Of a stretch of 64,000 bases of DNA, positions 1 to 9,090 are shown in pieces. Location: contig UQYG01000002.1 of assembly GCA_900545275.1 (NCBI GenBank), positions 62,001 to 126,000 of the forward strand, written 5' to 3'. Positions within the stretch are counted from its first letter, which is position 1. Each line of letters begins with the position of its first letter. The stretch is from an uncultured Sutterella sp. GTDB taxonomy: Bacteria; Pseudomonadota; Gammaproteobacteria; Burkholderiales; Burkholderiaceae_F. Both the position numbers and the translations under genes were made by a program. Below the pieces are notes generated by a model. The model saw nothing but the letters and a program-made list of their open reading frames with translations. It did no database searches and was not told where the DNA came from.

Positions 1-2003
1 TGCGACCAGCCCCGTTCGGCCACTTCGCGGGCGATGCGGTCGCCGTCGCCGGGCTTCGCGGCGTTCTTTGCGTCGATGAACTTCTTCCAGGCGGCTTCCA
101 TCATGCCCTTCTGCCAGGCGAGGAATTCGTCGTACGACATTTCATGGTCGTAGCCGAGACGTTCGGCGGCGCGGTCCGGGAAGGCGCGTCGAAGGATTTC
201 GCAGAACTGCCAGATTTCGTGGCGGGACTCGTTTCCCTTCGGCGGCTGCAGGCCTGCGCAGTTGCGCTGAACGTTGCCGTTGAGAGCCCACTTGACGCCC
301 GCGTATTCGTCCCATTCGAGGAAGAACGTGGACGGGAGCACGTAGTCGGCGTAGTCGATCACTTCGTGCGGGAAGATGTCCTGCACGACGACGAGGTCGA
401 GCGCCTTGAGAGCTTCGGCGAGGCGCTCGGAGTTCGCCTCGCGGTGGAACATCGTCGACCCCGTGATGAAAAAGGCGCGCACGGGATAGGGCTTCCCGGT
501 ATGCACGGCGTCGAAGATCGCCGAGAACGTGCCCGAGCCTTCCGGATAGAAGACGCGGTCGAGACGCTTCGTGTCGGGGAGCGTCCACTTCTGGCCCTGC
601 GGGCCCTTGCCCATCGAGACGCCCGGCCCCTTGAAGCCGCCCCCGGCCGTGACGACGAAGCCGCCCTTCTTGTCGAAGTTGCCGGCAAAGGCGTTCAAAA
701 GCGTAATGAGCGCGTAGGCTTCGCAGTCGTTGCCGCAGCGCGACGAATACCAACCGTCGTCGCAGACGCCGCCGAGCGTGAAGAAGTCGCGCGCGACGCG
801 CACGATGTCGTCGGCCTTGATCCCGGTGATCTTGGCGGCTTCTTCGGGCGTGTAGCGGTTCACTTCCGCCATGAAGAGGTTCCAGGCGGTCGTAAGACGC
901 ACGACGGCGCCCGAGAGCGTCGTCACGTCGCCCGTCCAGTCGAGAACGAGTTCGGACGAAGGATCTTCCGCAAAGCCCGCGGCCTTGCCGTCCTTCATTT
1001 CGACGCCGCGCCAGACGATTGCGGAGGTCTTCCCGTCAAAGGCCGCGTAGCGGTTCTTTGCGCCGCCCTCGACCATGTCGGCTTCGGTCAAGGGCTTGCC
1101 GTCGGCCTTGATGAGATAGGGAGCGTTCGTGTGACGCGCAAGGAAGTCGAGGTCGACGAGGTTTTCGCGCACGGCGACGTTCAAGAGCCCCTGCACGAAG
1201 GCCGAATCGGTGCCCGGACGGATCGGGAGCCATTCGGCGTCGCCGAAGGCCGTTTCCGGCATGCGCGGATCGACGAAGACGACGCGGCAGCCCTTCTTGC
1301 GGGCTTCGGCGAAGGTCGCCTGCACGCCCATGGCGCAGTTGAGGGTGCGGCCGATCAGGAGAAGATAGCGGCAGTTGGCGTAGTCGGGTTCGACCTTGCC
1401 CGCGCCGTCGAAGCCCTTGCCGAGCACGAGGCGGCGGCCCATGACGGAGGCGCTGTTGCAGGTCGAGGAATGCGAAATGATGTTCGGAGTGCCGAGCGCA
1501 AAGCCGAACCAGTTCTGCAGGGCGCTGAAGTTGTGCGAGGTCATCGCGACGGCGTGTTCGCCGTGCTTCTCGACGATTTCCTTCACGCGCTTGGCGATGT
1601 CGTCGAGCGCCTCGTCCCAGGAAACTTCCACGAACTTTCCTTCGCCGCGCCCGCCCGTGCGCTTCATGGGCTTCTTCAGGCGGATCGGGGAGTTCCAGAC
1701 GTACATCGCGCTCGAGCCGCGCGCGCAGTAGCCGCGCTGGGGATGCGAGGGATTCGGGTAGATGCGGACGGTGTCAAAAGACGGTTCCGTGCCGTTCTTG
1801 TGCATGGCGAGCATCCCGCAGTAGCCGCCGCACATGTTGCAGGCGACGGGATGGGGCGTCCAGCCTTCGTCCTTCAGACGGGCGATTTCGGCTTCGACGC
1901 CGGTCCACGGGGCCATCGTCGCGGCGGCGCCCGCCGCGGCCGCCGCACCGAGGAAAGTGCGTCGACTCAGACACGGCGATCCGGTCTTCTCATGTTCGTA
2001 CAT
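1..2003 (-). CDS. Tat-exported molybdopterin-dependent oxidoreductase, catalytic subunit (PhsA/PsrA-like), 3' end cut by the window
   Basis: About 667 residues are visible; the C-terminus lies beyond position 1. The start ATG at 2003 is preceded by AGGAGA (2011-2016). The N-terminus carries a twin-arginine signal (SRRTFLG followed by an Ala/Gly-rich core), so the enzyme should be exported folded to the periplasm. Next comes a 4Fe-4S site (CNMCGGYC, then GYCARG about 35 residues later) and the molybdopterin-binding fold. A STCNSAS motif suggests a cysteine ligand to molybdenum, as in thiosulfate, polysulfide and arsenate reductases (family knowledge). The substrate cannot be read from sequence; tetrathionate, thiosulfate, polysulfide or arsenate are all possible. 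Partner electron-transfer and membrane subunits would lie to the left. Confidence 0.88.
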   Translation of the reverse strand, partial: MYEHEKTGSPCLSRRTFLGAAAAAGAAATMAPWTGVEAEIARLKDEGWTPHPVACNMCGGYCGMLAMHKNGTEPSFDTVRIYPNPSHPQRGYCARGSSAMYVWNSPIRLKKPMKRTGGRGEGKFVEVSWDEALDDIAKRVKEIVEKHGEHAVAMTSHNFSALQNWFGFALGTPNIISHSSTCNSASVMGRRLVLGKGFDGAGKVEPDYANCRYLLLIGRTLNCAMGVQATFAEARKKGCRVVFVDPRMPETAFGDAEWLPIRPGTDSAFVQGLLNVAVRENLVDLDFLARHTNAPYLIKADGKPLTEADMVEGGAKNRYAAFDGKTSAIVWRGVEMKDGKAAGFAEDPSSELVLDWTGDVTTLSGAVVRLTTAWNLFMAEVNRYTPEEAAKITGIKADDIVRVARDFFTLGGVCDDGWYSSRCGNDCEAYALITLLNAFAGNFDKKGGFVVTAGGGFKGPGVSMGKGPQGQKWTLPDTKRLDRVFYPEGSGTFSAIFDAVHTGKPYPVRAFFITGSTMFHREANSERLAEALKALDLVVVQDIFPHEVIDYADYVLPSTFFLEWDEYAGVKWALNGNVQRNCAGLQPPKGNESRHEIWQFCEILRRAFPDRAAERLGYDHEMSYDEFLAWQKGMMEAAWKKFIDAKNAAKPGDGDRIAREVAERGWS

Positions 2004-2010
2004 GAATGGG

Positions 2011-2044
2011 TCTCCTAAGGGTTTTGACATCGGTCAATCGACCG
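2011..2044 (-). promoter_or_regulatory. Overlapping inverted repeats (FNR/CRP-type half sites) in the leader of the molybdoenzyme gene
   Basis: TTGACATCGGTCAA (2024-2037) is a perfect 5-4-5 dyad resembling the FNR/CRP family consensus TTGAT-N4-ATCAA. CGGTCAATCGACCG (2031-2044) is a second perfect dyad that overlaps it. They end about 20 bases before the start codon, next to the ribosome binding site at 2011-2016. A possible -10 element (TAGAAT on the minus strand, about 2056-2061) lies upstream, so the dyads would sit in the transcribed leader. That favours repression or roadblocking over class II activation. The regulator is unknown. Confidence 0.4.
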
Positions 2045-2518
2045 AAAGAAGCCTCATTCTATGGAGTTAGTTCTATGAAAAGAAATGTTTCGTTTACATC
2101 TTTTTATCTGGTATTAACCCGTACAGCTCATCCCTTATGTATAAAAACTTCTCGAACGATAGTCCTTCTTTTTTTCTTCCGACCGTTCCTCTTTCTTTTC
2201 CGTACCCGACCGTTTGGTTCCCGTTCGGTTACAGATCCCGTTTTCTTCACATTTCAAGGAGAATCGGACGCATCCCGCCTCCGTCGGGGATCACGACTTT
2301 CTCTCTTCTCCGGACCGAGGAAGTCTTCTCAATAAAACCTTTCATCTTTTTTCTCACTCGACGGCTTCGCTATTCCAAAAGAGAACAACGATCAATTCCG
2401 AGCGATCCGATCGATAATGAAACGGTAAGATGCATTTATTCAATCAACCATCATGGGCCAATAGTCGACTCAGCATCCAACAGCGTTTTTCTCTTTCGCG
2501 ATTCGGAAAATTCCGGAA
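2045..2518. other. AT-rich intergenic region, no gene seen
   Basis: About 470 bases between the start of the molybdoenzyme gene and the stop of the large helicase gene, which is read in the same direction. It is markedly richer in A+T than the flanking genes. Short open frames exist on the plus strand but none has a ribosome binding site with coding-like composition. It probably holds the molybdoenzyme promoter. A weak hairpin with arms GATTCGGAA/TTCCGGAATC lies at about 2500-2520 over the helicase stop codon, without a T-run in the helicase direction. Confidence 0.5.
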
Positions 2519-5500
2519 TCAGCGTTCCGATCCCGACTCGATTCGGCGAAGCGTGAGAACGGGCAGGACCACCGCGTCGCTTCGGTCTTCGTCGGGGACG
2601 TCTCGCCGCACGACCGCCCACACCGCAGCCGATTCGATCTCGTAGCCCGCCTGCAGTTTTTTGGAGAGCATTTGGTCGAACTTCGCCGACGCTTTCGCGC
2701 AGCAGAATCCCCCCGCGAAGAATTTCGTTCTGCCGCCCCGCACGACCCGAAGTTCATCGCCCGCGGTGAGCTCGGCAAGGATCCGAATCTTCACGTCCTT
2801 GAAGTGGTCGAGCCACACGTCGCTCAGCCCCATGCGAAGGAGCGTCCTCTTGGGTTCGGGATATTTCTTTTCGTCACGGAGGCGCTTCACCCCTTCGGCC
2901 TCAAAATGCCGCAGGAAGCCTCCGGTCGTATGCACCGTGAGCGCGTCCTTGGCGCGGGTGAGCGCCACGTAGAGCGAACGATGGACGTCGCCGAGACGCT
3001 TTTGGGCTTCGGCCGGGGAGAGACCGCCCGGCATGCGCTTCAACCGATCGGGGCGAACGAGACAGTGAACCCGATTGAATTCCCTCCCCTTTGCGCCGTG
3101 ATAGGTCGAGACGACCACGGCCCGGACTTCCTCGGGGTAAAGATCCTCGAGCCGGCTCTCCGCCGCGGCCTCCTCCCAGTCGCTCGCGTAGACGTCGCCG
3201 GGCGCAGTCTTTCTGAAACGCCGGGCAAAGGCGATCACGGGCTCGACCCAGGGACTTCCCGCGCACCGGCGCCGCAGTTCTTCCTGTGCTTCCGCCCAGA
3301 TTTTCGCCCCGTAGAGAGGCTTTTTCGATTTGCGAAGCGCGTTCGTGAGAATCTGCACTTCGAGAAGATTCCCCACGCGGAAGCTCTTGTCGCTTCGCAC
3401 GAGTTCCACGGGAACGCCCGCCTCGCAGAGGAGCGACGCGATCGTCTCCACCTCTCGGTTCGTGTGGGCAAGCACCGCCGTCGTACCCCTTCGTTTTTCC
3501 GCGAGAACGGCTTCGACGACGGCCGTCTCGAGGTTTTCCGACACATAGTGAACAATCCGCACCTCGCCCGCGCCTTCGCGCACGGAACGATTTTCATGCG
3601 TCTTCAGACGCCCCTTGAGGTAGCGCGCGTAGCGGTTTGCCGTACGCACGATCGCGGGTAGGCTTCGCCAGTTGTCGACGAGCTCGTGCCACTCGGCGTC
3701 GTAGTCGGAGCCGCTCTTGAGCGATGCGAAATATTTGGAATCCGAACCGCGGAATCCGTAGATGTTCTGGTCGTCGTCTCCGACCGCCAACACCCGCATC
3801 TCGGGATTGCGCTCGATCAGGGCCTTGACGAGTTCGAATTCGTCCGCGTCCATGTCCTGCGCTTCGTCGAGAACGAGCGCCGTCGCGGCAAGGTTCGAAG
3901 GGTCCGCGCGTCCCTCGCGGATCGCCTTGACCGCGAGGGCCACCGCGTCCGTCGCCTCTTCGATCGAGCCCGGGCGTCCGAGGAGCCCGAAGGCGAACGA
4001 GTGGAAGGTCTTCACCGTGACGAAGCGGGCGCCTTTCCCGTAGAGGGCGATCAGACGCGTCTTGAATTCCTGGGCGGCCGCACGAGAGAAAGTCAGCATC
4101 ACCAGTTGTTCGGGCCGAACGTTTTCGGCGAGCATCAGGTGGGCGAGCTTGTGCACGAGCACCCGCGTCTTGCCGCTTCCCGGTCCCGCCGCCACGACGA
4201 TGTACGGCGCCTCCGAGAAAAGGATCTCCTTTTGCGCTTCCGAGAGCGTGCCGATGAGCTTCTCGTAGAGCGCGGGCGTCATGCTCCGCTTGAGCTCCTC
4301 TTCGCGTCCGCCCTTGAAGTAGGTCTTGAGAAAGGTTTCGTAGGGAAGTTCAAAATAGTCGCGCACGTAGCGTTGCGCCGCCTCCCGGTCGCGCACCATG
4401 AGGTTTGCGTACTCGCCCACGATGTGGATCTGCTGAATGCGCTCCTTGTAGTAGTCGTCGAGAAAGTCGTAGTGCTTTTGCTGGTACTTTTTGCGGTTGT
4501 CGGCCTCGAGCCTTTCGATCCGCATCGGGAGGTAGGCGACGAAGAAGCCTCCGTCCACGCAGAGGAGGCCGTTGCGGTGCAAAAAGAGCAGCGACTTTTC
4601 GAGTTCGTCCGAAGTGGTCTTTTCTTGAAAGAGCCCCGAAGAATCGTTCACATCCCGCAGAAGTTCCGCAAAGGAAAAGGACACCGTGCGCCTTGCGTCG
4701 TCGCCTTTGACCGTCCTTTCCTCGGCGTGCGCCGCCCGATTCCTTTCGAGACCGCCGAGCGTCCCGATCGCGCGCCCGCCGACCGCGGCGAGCTTCTCGA
4801 TTCTCTCCAAAGCCTTCTCACGCGTCGTTTTGAGGCGGATTCGCCAATGCTTTTTCGAGCCCGTCCGTTCGATCTCGACCAAAGCCGCCTGACGAAGGCT
4901 CCGCAGGAGGCGCTCGATCACGGGGAGTCCCACGGCCTTCCCGACGGCGTCTTCGAGCGCGGCGTTCATTTCGACGAGGCTCACGACGTCGCCGTTCCCC
5001 CATTCGGGATGACGCGATTCCTCAACGAAGGCGAGGATTCTTCGCTCGAGATCCGCCAGGCGCGACAGACGCCGCTCCAGCGTCTCGGGCGTCCCGGAAA
5101 GGGAGGCGCGCATGTCGCGCTCGTCCGTGAGGATCCCGAGCGTTCTCAGGTTCGTGACCGCACGCACCACGGCGCGGGTTTCGAGCCCCAGACGGTCCGC
5201 GATGTAGTCGACGCGCGCCTCGACGGACTTTTTGTCGTCCGCCTTGACGGCCCCGACCGCAGCCCCCGTGAGGCTGCGGGAAACGAGCGACTGAAGCACC
5301 CGTTCCGCCTCGACTCTTTCCCCTTCACACCGGAATACGCTCGCCTCCCCGCGCGCCCAGTCCGCTTCGATCCGCTGTTGTCCGTCGAGGAAGCTCTTCC
5401 CGCGCAGGCCCGTCGCGTAAACGCGGCCGGTGTTGCTTCCGCGCTTCACGAAGCCCGCTTTCTCGAGCGCGCCGATTGCGGCGGTGATCTTGGTCTTGAT

Positions 5501-7540
5501 CTGCTCGGCGTCGCAGTCCCACCCCGCCTCGCGCGCGATTTCGAGGTCCGTCACGGCGAATTCGCGCCGTCCCGCAGAGAGGCGCTTCACTGCGTTCCAG
5601 ACCTGCTGCACGTCCGAGAGCGTGAGTTTCGTGGCGGAAAGGAGCGAAAAGTGCCGGTTGATGTCCTCTTCGTTGAAGAGGATGTAGCACTCCGCGCGGA
5701 GTTCAGCCTTTCGCCCGGCACGCCCCGACTCCTGCACGTAGTTTTCCAAAGACGAGGAAATGTCGTGGTGAATGACGAGCTGCACGTCCTCCTTGTCGAC
5801 CCCCATCCCGAAGGCGGTGGTTGCGACCATGATTTTCACTTCGTCATTGAGAAAGGCGTTCTGGTTGCGGATCTTGACTTCCGGATCCATCTTCCCGTTG
5901 TATGGGAGCGCGGGAAAGCCGTCCTTCGTGAGCTTCTCGGCGAGCTCTTCGGTCGTTCTGACCCGGTCCGTGTAGACGATCGTCGGACAGGCGCGGCTCT
6001 CGATGAGGCTTCGCATGTAGGCGTACTTCCCATCGTTGTCGTCGAAGTGCTTGATCTGGTACTCGAGGTTTTTGCGCACCGCCGACGTTCGAAAGACCTT
6101 GAGATGCACGCCCACCGTACGCTCGAAGTAGTCGCAGATGTCCTGCACGACCTTCGCCTTGGCGGTCGCCGTAAAGCACGAGACGGGGATCCTGCGCCCG
6201 AGGCGCTCCTGAAATTCTCTCAAAAACTCCCCGATGTAGAGGTAGTCCACGCGAAAGTCGTGGCCCCAGGCAGAAAAGCAGTGGGCTTCGTCGATCACGA
6301 AGCGCTCGACGCGGCGCTTTTCGAGCGCCCTCACGATCGACGCAGACCGAAGCGCTTCGGGCGAAATGTAGAGAAGCGAGGCGCGGCCGCTTTCGATTTC
6401 TTCGAAAGCCTCCTTTCTTTCGAGCAGATTGACGAGACCGTTGATCGTGACGGCGGCGAAGATCTCCTTTTTCTCCAGGTTGTCGACCTGGTCTTTCATG
6501 AGGGACTGCAGGGGCGAGAGAACCACCGTGAGGCCCGCCGTCGCGCGGGCCGCCATGAGAGCGGGCAACTGAAAGGTGAGCGATTTACCGCCCCCCGTCG
6601 GAAAGATCGCGAGAAGCGACTCTCCCGCCACGGCCGCGGCGGCCGCGGCCTCCTGGAGCGACTCCCGGTCGCCCTCGTAAACGCGAAAAGACGAATAGCC
6701 GAAAAATTCCTTGAGCGCCGTCGTGAGGTCCGCACGCCGCCGACAGTATTCGCACTCGGGATTTCGGCAGAACGTGCCGCGCAGCGCCTCGACCATGCGG
6801 TCCGTCTCGGGAAAGCGATGCGACAGCCAGAGGGGCGTCGCGGGAAACGCGGCGTGATTCGCTTCCGACACGGCGATGAAGCCGAGAACGCACCCGAAGG
6901 CCGCGCGGTTTCCATCGAGAAACGCCTCGATCGGAGCCGACGCGCAGAGTTTTCCCGAGAAGACCCGGCGAATCTCTCCGGCCAGATCCACAACGCCTTC
7001 GGCGCCGAGCCCGAGCACGGCGAAAAAGCCCGAGAATCCGGGCTCGTCCGCCAGAAGTTCCGTGAGAATGCGCCGTACGTCTTCAGGAAGGGCCCGCCAG
7101 TCGTCAATGAGGTCGATCAGAAGCTTGAGCGACGCCTCCGCGTCGGAGAGCGGATTGCTTCGCACGCCCGGAAGAGGCCCCTCTTCCTTTTCGAGCGCAT
7201 GACGGCGCGCGAGCGGCCGAAGCAGCGTTTCCAAGCGCAGCGTGTCGAAAACCGGCGCACTCAACCCGTCGAACAAACGCGCGCAGACCCGCATGTCGCA
7301 GTCGACGACGTTGTGGCCGCCCACGACGTCGGCGCCCCGGAGAAACGCCCTGAAGCGCGCCGCAACGCACCCGTGGTAACAACCTTCCTCGGTGTCGACA
7401 GCGCCCATGTCGAGGCATTCCCCCGTCTCGGGATTGATTTCAAGATCGAACGCCGCGACGCGCAGCGAGGCCGCCGCGCCCGAACCGTCGGTACGGACGA
7501 AACCGGAATCATCGTTCGGGGGCGTCAGAACAAAAGTCAT
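2519..7540 (-). CDS. Giant fusion helicase: DnaQ-like 3'-5' exonuclease + RecQ helicase + UvrD/Rep-type SF1 helicase
   Basis: 1673 residues if it starts at ATG 7540, just upstream of the first exonuclease motif; there is no good ribosome binding site and the frame stays open 60 codons further. Domains in order: DEDD exonuclease (FDLEIN near residue 32, GGHNVVD near 76-80, DAEASLKLL near 133); a cysteine cluster CRNPECEYC (258-266); SF2 RecQ core with Walker A PTGGGKS (about 320), DEAH (about 418), motif VI QESGRAGR (about 603-610) and a winged-helix-like region; then SF1A UvrD-like core with AGPGSGKT (about 1118-1125), DEAQDMD (about 1225), GDDDQNIYGFRG and a C-terminal ALTRAKD motif. Both motors appear intact. 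A role in DNA repair or defence is inference. No partner genes adjoin it. Confidence 0.85.
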   Translation of the reverse strand: MTFVLTPPNDDSGFVRTDGSGAAASLRVAAFDLEINPETGECLDMGAVDTEEGCYHGCVAARFRAFLRGADVVGGHNVVDCDMRVCARLFDGLSAPVFDTLRLETLLRPLARRHALEKEEGPLPGVRSNPLSDAEASLKLLIDLIDDWRALPEDVRRILTELLADEPGFSGFFAVLGLGAEGVVDLAGEIRRVFSGKLCASAPIEAFLDGNRAAFGCVLGFIAVSEANHAAFPATPLWLSHRFPETDRMVEALRGTFCRNPECEYCRRRADLTTALKEFFGYSSFRVYEGDRESLQEAAAAAAVAGESLLAIFPTGGGKSLTFQLPALMAARATAGLTVVLSPLQSLMKDQVDNLEKKEIFAAVTINGLVNLLERKEAFEEIESGRASLLYISPEALRSASIVRALEKRRVERFVIDEAHCFSAWGHDFRVDYLYIGEFLREFQERLGRRIPVSCFTATAKAKVVQDICDYFERTVGVHLKVFRTSAVRKNLEYQIKHFDDNDGKYAYMRSLIESRACPTIVYTDRVRTTEELAEKLTKDGFPALPYNGKMDPEVKIRNQNAFLNDEVKIMVATTAFGMGVDKEDVQLVIHHDISSSLENYVQESGRAGRKAELRAECYILFNEEDINRHFSLLSATKLTLSDVQQVWNAVKRLSAGRREFAVTDLEIAREAGWDCDAEQIKTKITAAIGALEKAGFVKRGSNTGRVYATGLRGKSFLDGQQRIEADWARGEASVFRCEGERVEAERVLQSLVSRSLTGAAVGAVKADDKKSVEARVDYIADRLGLETRAVVRAVTNLRTLGILTDERDMRASLSGTPETLERRLSRLADLERRILAFVEESRHPEWGNGDVVSLVEMNAALEDAVGKAVGLPVIERLLRSLRQAALVEIERTGSKKHWRIRLKTTREKALERIEKLAAVGGRAIGTLGGLERNRAAHAEERTVKGDDARRTVSFSFAELLRDVNDSSGLFQEKTTSDELEKSLLFLHRNGLLCVDGGFFVAYLPMRIERLEADNRKKYQQKHYDFLDDYYKERIQQIHIVGEYANLMVRDREAAQRYVRDYFELPYETFLKTYFKGGREEELKRSMTPALYEKLIGTLSEAQKEILFSEAPYIVVAAGPGSGKTRVLVHKLAHLMLAENVRPEQLVMLTFSRAAAQEFKTRLIALYGKGARFVTVKTFHSFAFGLLGRPGSIEEATDAVALAVKAIREGRADPSNLAATALVLDEAQDMDADEFELVKALIERNPEMRVLAVGDDDQNIYGFRGSDSKYFASLKSGSDYDAEWHELVDNWRSLPAIVRTANRYARYLKGRLKTHENRSVREGAGEVRIVHYVSENLETAVVEAVLAEKRRGTTAVLAHTNREVETIASLLCEAGVPVELVRSDKSFRVGNLLEVQILTNALRKSKKPLYGAKIWAEAQEELRRRCAGSPWVEPVIAFARRFRKTAPGDVYASDWEEAAAESRLEDLYPEEVRAVVVSTYHGAKGREFNRVHCLVRPDRLKRMPGGLSPAEAQKRLGDVHRSLYVALTRAKDALTVHTTGGFLRHFEAEGVKRLRDEKKYPEPKRTLLRMGLSDVWLDHFKDVKIRILAELTAGDELRVVRGGRTKFFAGGFCCAKASAKFDQMLSKKLQAGYEIESAAVWAVVRRDVPDEDRSDAVVLPVLTLRRIESGSER

Positions 7541-7872
7541 GAGCGGGTCTGCTGAAAAGGAATGTTTCCGAACATTGTAGCCGAGGGCCGAAACTGGCAA
7601 AAGCTCGGCAGGTTTGCGGAAGAATCGACCGCACGACGTCCCCATACTCGATTCTGAAACGGTTCCGAGAGAGTCCCGTTTGCGCGCACTCCCAAAGCCC
7701 TCGCCGCAAACCTCCCTCACCCCGCCTCATGCGCCCGCACAGGCTTGCAACGGCGACCTACGCGCTTCGGCGCGCGTTCTCCCGCTCATCCCCCTGCGGC
7801 CCGTGCGCGGACGATGCAAAGTGCCTGGCCCCCCTTCGGACCGAAACTCTTTTCCAACAGAACACAAGAAAA
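7541..7872. other. Divergent intergenic region, no gene seen
   Basis: 332 bases between the divergently read fusion helicase and the DMT transporter. It is C-rich on the plus strand in its right half and has a short dyad (GCGCTTCGGCGC, near 7760-7771). It must contain both promoters, but I see no convincing -35/-10 pair. The transporter frame stays open upstream to 7729, but that stretch reads as non-coding composition. Confidence 0.4.
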
Positions 7873-8835
7873 ATGATGAAGCGAAACAAGATTGCCGGTC
7901 ACCTCATGATCATCTTCACGCAGATCATTCTCGGCATCAACATCCCGATCACGCGCGACCTCCTTCTCCGCTACCTGAGCCCGCTCGGCTACATCGGCAT
8001 CCGCGCGCTCGGCGCCGCCCTCTTTTTCTGGATCGCACAGTGCTTCGCGAAGCGGGAGAGAATCGAGCGCAAGGACTTCGTCATGATCCTTTTCGGCGGA
8101 TTTCTCGGCTTCGTCTTTTCGCAGTACTTGACGTCCCTGAGTCTGCAGTACACGACGCCCGTCTATTTCTCGTTGATTTTGGCCCTTTCGCCCATGATCG
8201 TCCTCTTTCTGCAGGCGATCTTCTTCGGCGAAAAGATCACCGGGAAAAAATCGGCTGGAATCCTGCTCGGCATTCTGGGCGCCTGCATTCTGGCCGCACG
8301 AGCCATCTTCGAAACGGATTCGCAGGGAAGCGACAATCTGCTCGGCATTTTGCTCGCCGTGCTCTCCGTGTCCTCCTTTGCCGCCTACGTCGTCATCTGC
8401 GGCGACATCAGCAGGAAGTACCGCCCGGCCACTCAGATGAAGTGGATCTTCAGTCTGAGCTCTCTCATGGTCTGCCCCGTCTGGCTCTTCACCGGCCAGT
8501 ACGGTCGGGAATTGATTCTGTCGGCTCCCGACCCGCACGTCGGTCTTCTCGAAATCGGCTTCATCATCGTCTTTTGCACCATCGCCGCCTACACGCTCAT
8601 TCCGCTCGGCATGCGAAGCGTGTGCGCGACGGTCGTCTCGATCTACATGAACCTTCAGCCGATCGTCGCCTCGGCCACGGCCATCCTCGTCGGCATGGAC
8701 GTCTTCACTTGGGACAAGCCGCTCGCGCTCCTTTTCGTTCTTTTGGGCGCCTTCATCGTGACGTCCGACCGTCCCGCGAGCGGCGAGCCGATCGAACACA
8801 AACCGCATGCGAAAAAATCTCCCGACACGGTCTAA
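7873..8835 (+). CDS. DMT-superfamily (EamA) membrane transporter
   Basis: 320 residues, starting at the first of two adjacent ATGs (7873, 7876). The protein is almost entirely hydrophobic, with about ten predicted membrane segments arranged as two EamA repeats, and a short charged C-terminal tail (KPHAKKSPDTV). The family exports amino acids, nucleosides or other metabolites from the cytoplasm; the substrate is not predictable here. It is monocistronic: a strong terminator follows at 8868. No close neighbour suggests a pathway. Confidence 0.85.
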   Translation: MMKRNKIAGHLMIIFTQIILGINIPITRDLLLRYLSPLGYIGIRALGAALFFWIAQCFAKRERIERKDFVMILFGGFLGFVFSQYLTSLSLQYTTPVYFSLILALSPMIVLFLQAIFFGEKITGKKSAGILLGILGACILAARAIFETDSQGSDNLLGILLAVLSVSSFAAYVVICGDISRKYRPATQMKWIFSLSSLMVCPVWLFTGQYGRELILSAPDPHVGLLEIGFIIVFCTIAAYTLIPLGMRSVCATVVSIYMNLQPIVASATAILVGMDVFTWDKPLALLFVLLGAFIVTSDRPASGEPIEHKPHAKKSPDTV

Positions 8836-8867
8836 CCGCCGAAAAACATAGCTTTTCATCCGAGACA

Positions 8868-8896
8868 AAGCCGTTTCCAGAAAAACGGCTTTTTTT
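8868..8896 (+). terminator. Intrinsic terminator after the DMT transporter
   Basis: Stem AAGCCGTTT (8868-8876) pairs with AAACGGCTT (8883-8891), followed by a run of T. It lies 32 bases after the transporter stop codon. Confidence 0.85.
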
Positions 8897-8933
8897 ATTG
8901 CGGGAGCCCTCTGGAAGAGATTGGCAAAAAGCG

Positions 8934-8970
8934 CGCAGGAACCCCCAAAAGGAGCGTTCCCGCGTTTTTT
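8934..8970 (+). terminator. Second hairpin with T-run before the CMD operon
   Basis: CGCAGGAAC (8934-8942) pairs with GTTCCCGCG (8956-8964), with one internal mismatch, followed by TTTTTT. It lies between the DMT gene and the next operon. It may be a back-up terminator or may attenuate the operon that starts at 9091. Confidence 0.55.
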
Positions 8971-9090
8971 ATTCTGAACATGCCGAATGAGGAATCGGCG
9001 GAAGGGACGGACCGCAATCCTCCGCCCTTTCCGGCCGAGCTTCGCAATCCTCGCAATCCATCCTTTTCCCGGCATCTTAGGAGAAGCTTT

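Noticed and set aside
144..2018. A 624-codon plus-strand open frame opposite the molybdoenzyme gene
   Set aside because: It is the antisense shadow of a real gene with a Tat signal and cluster motif; the plus-strand translation has no recognisable domain and an implausible composition rich in H, R, A and V.
3686..7555. A 1289-codon plus-strand open frame opposite the fusion helicase
   Set aside because: Long antisense frames are expected in GC-rich codon-biased genes; all helicase motifs are on the minus strand.
7541..7720. Upstream extension of the fusion helicase (60 more codons)
   Set aside because: The extension has no conserved motif or ribosome binding site and would push the start into the divergent promoter region; ATG 7540 lies a sensible distance before the exonuclease motif, although the start remains uncertain.
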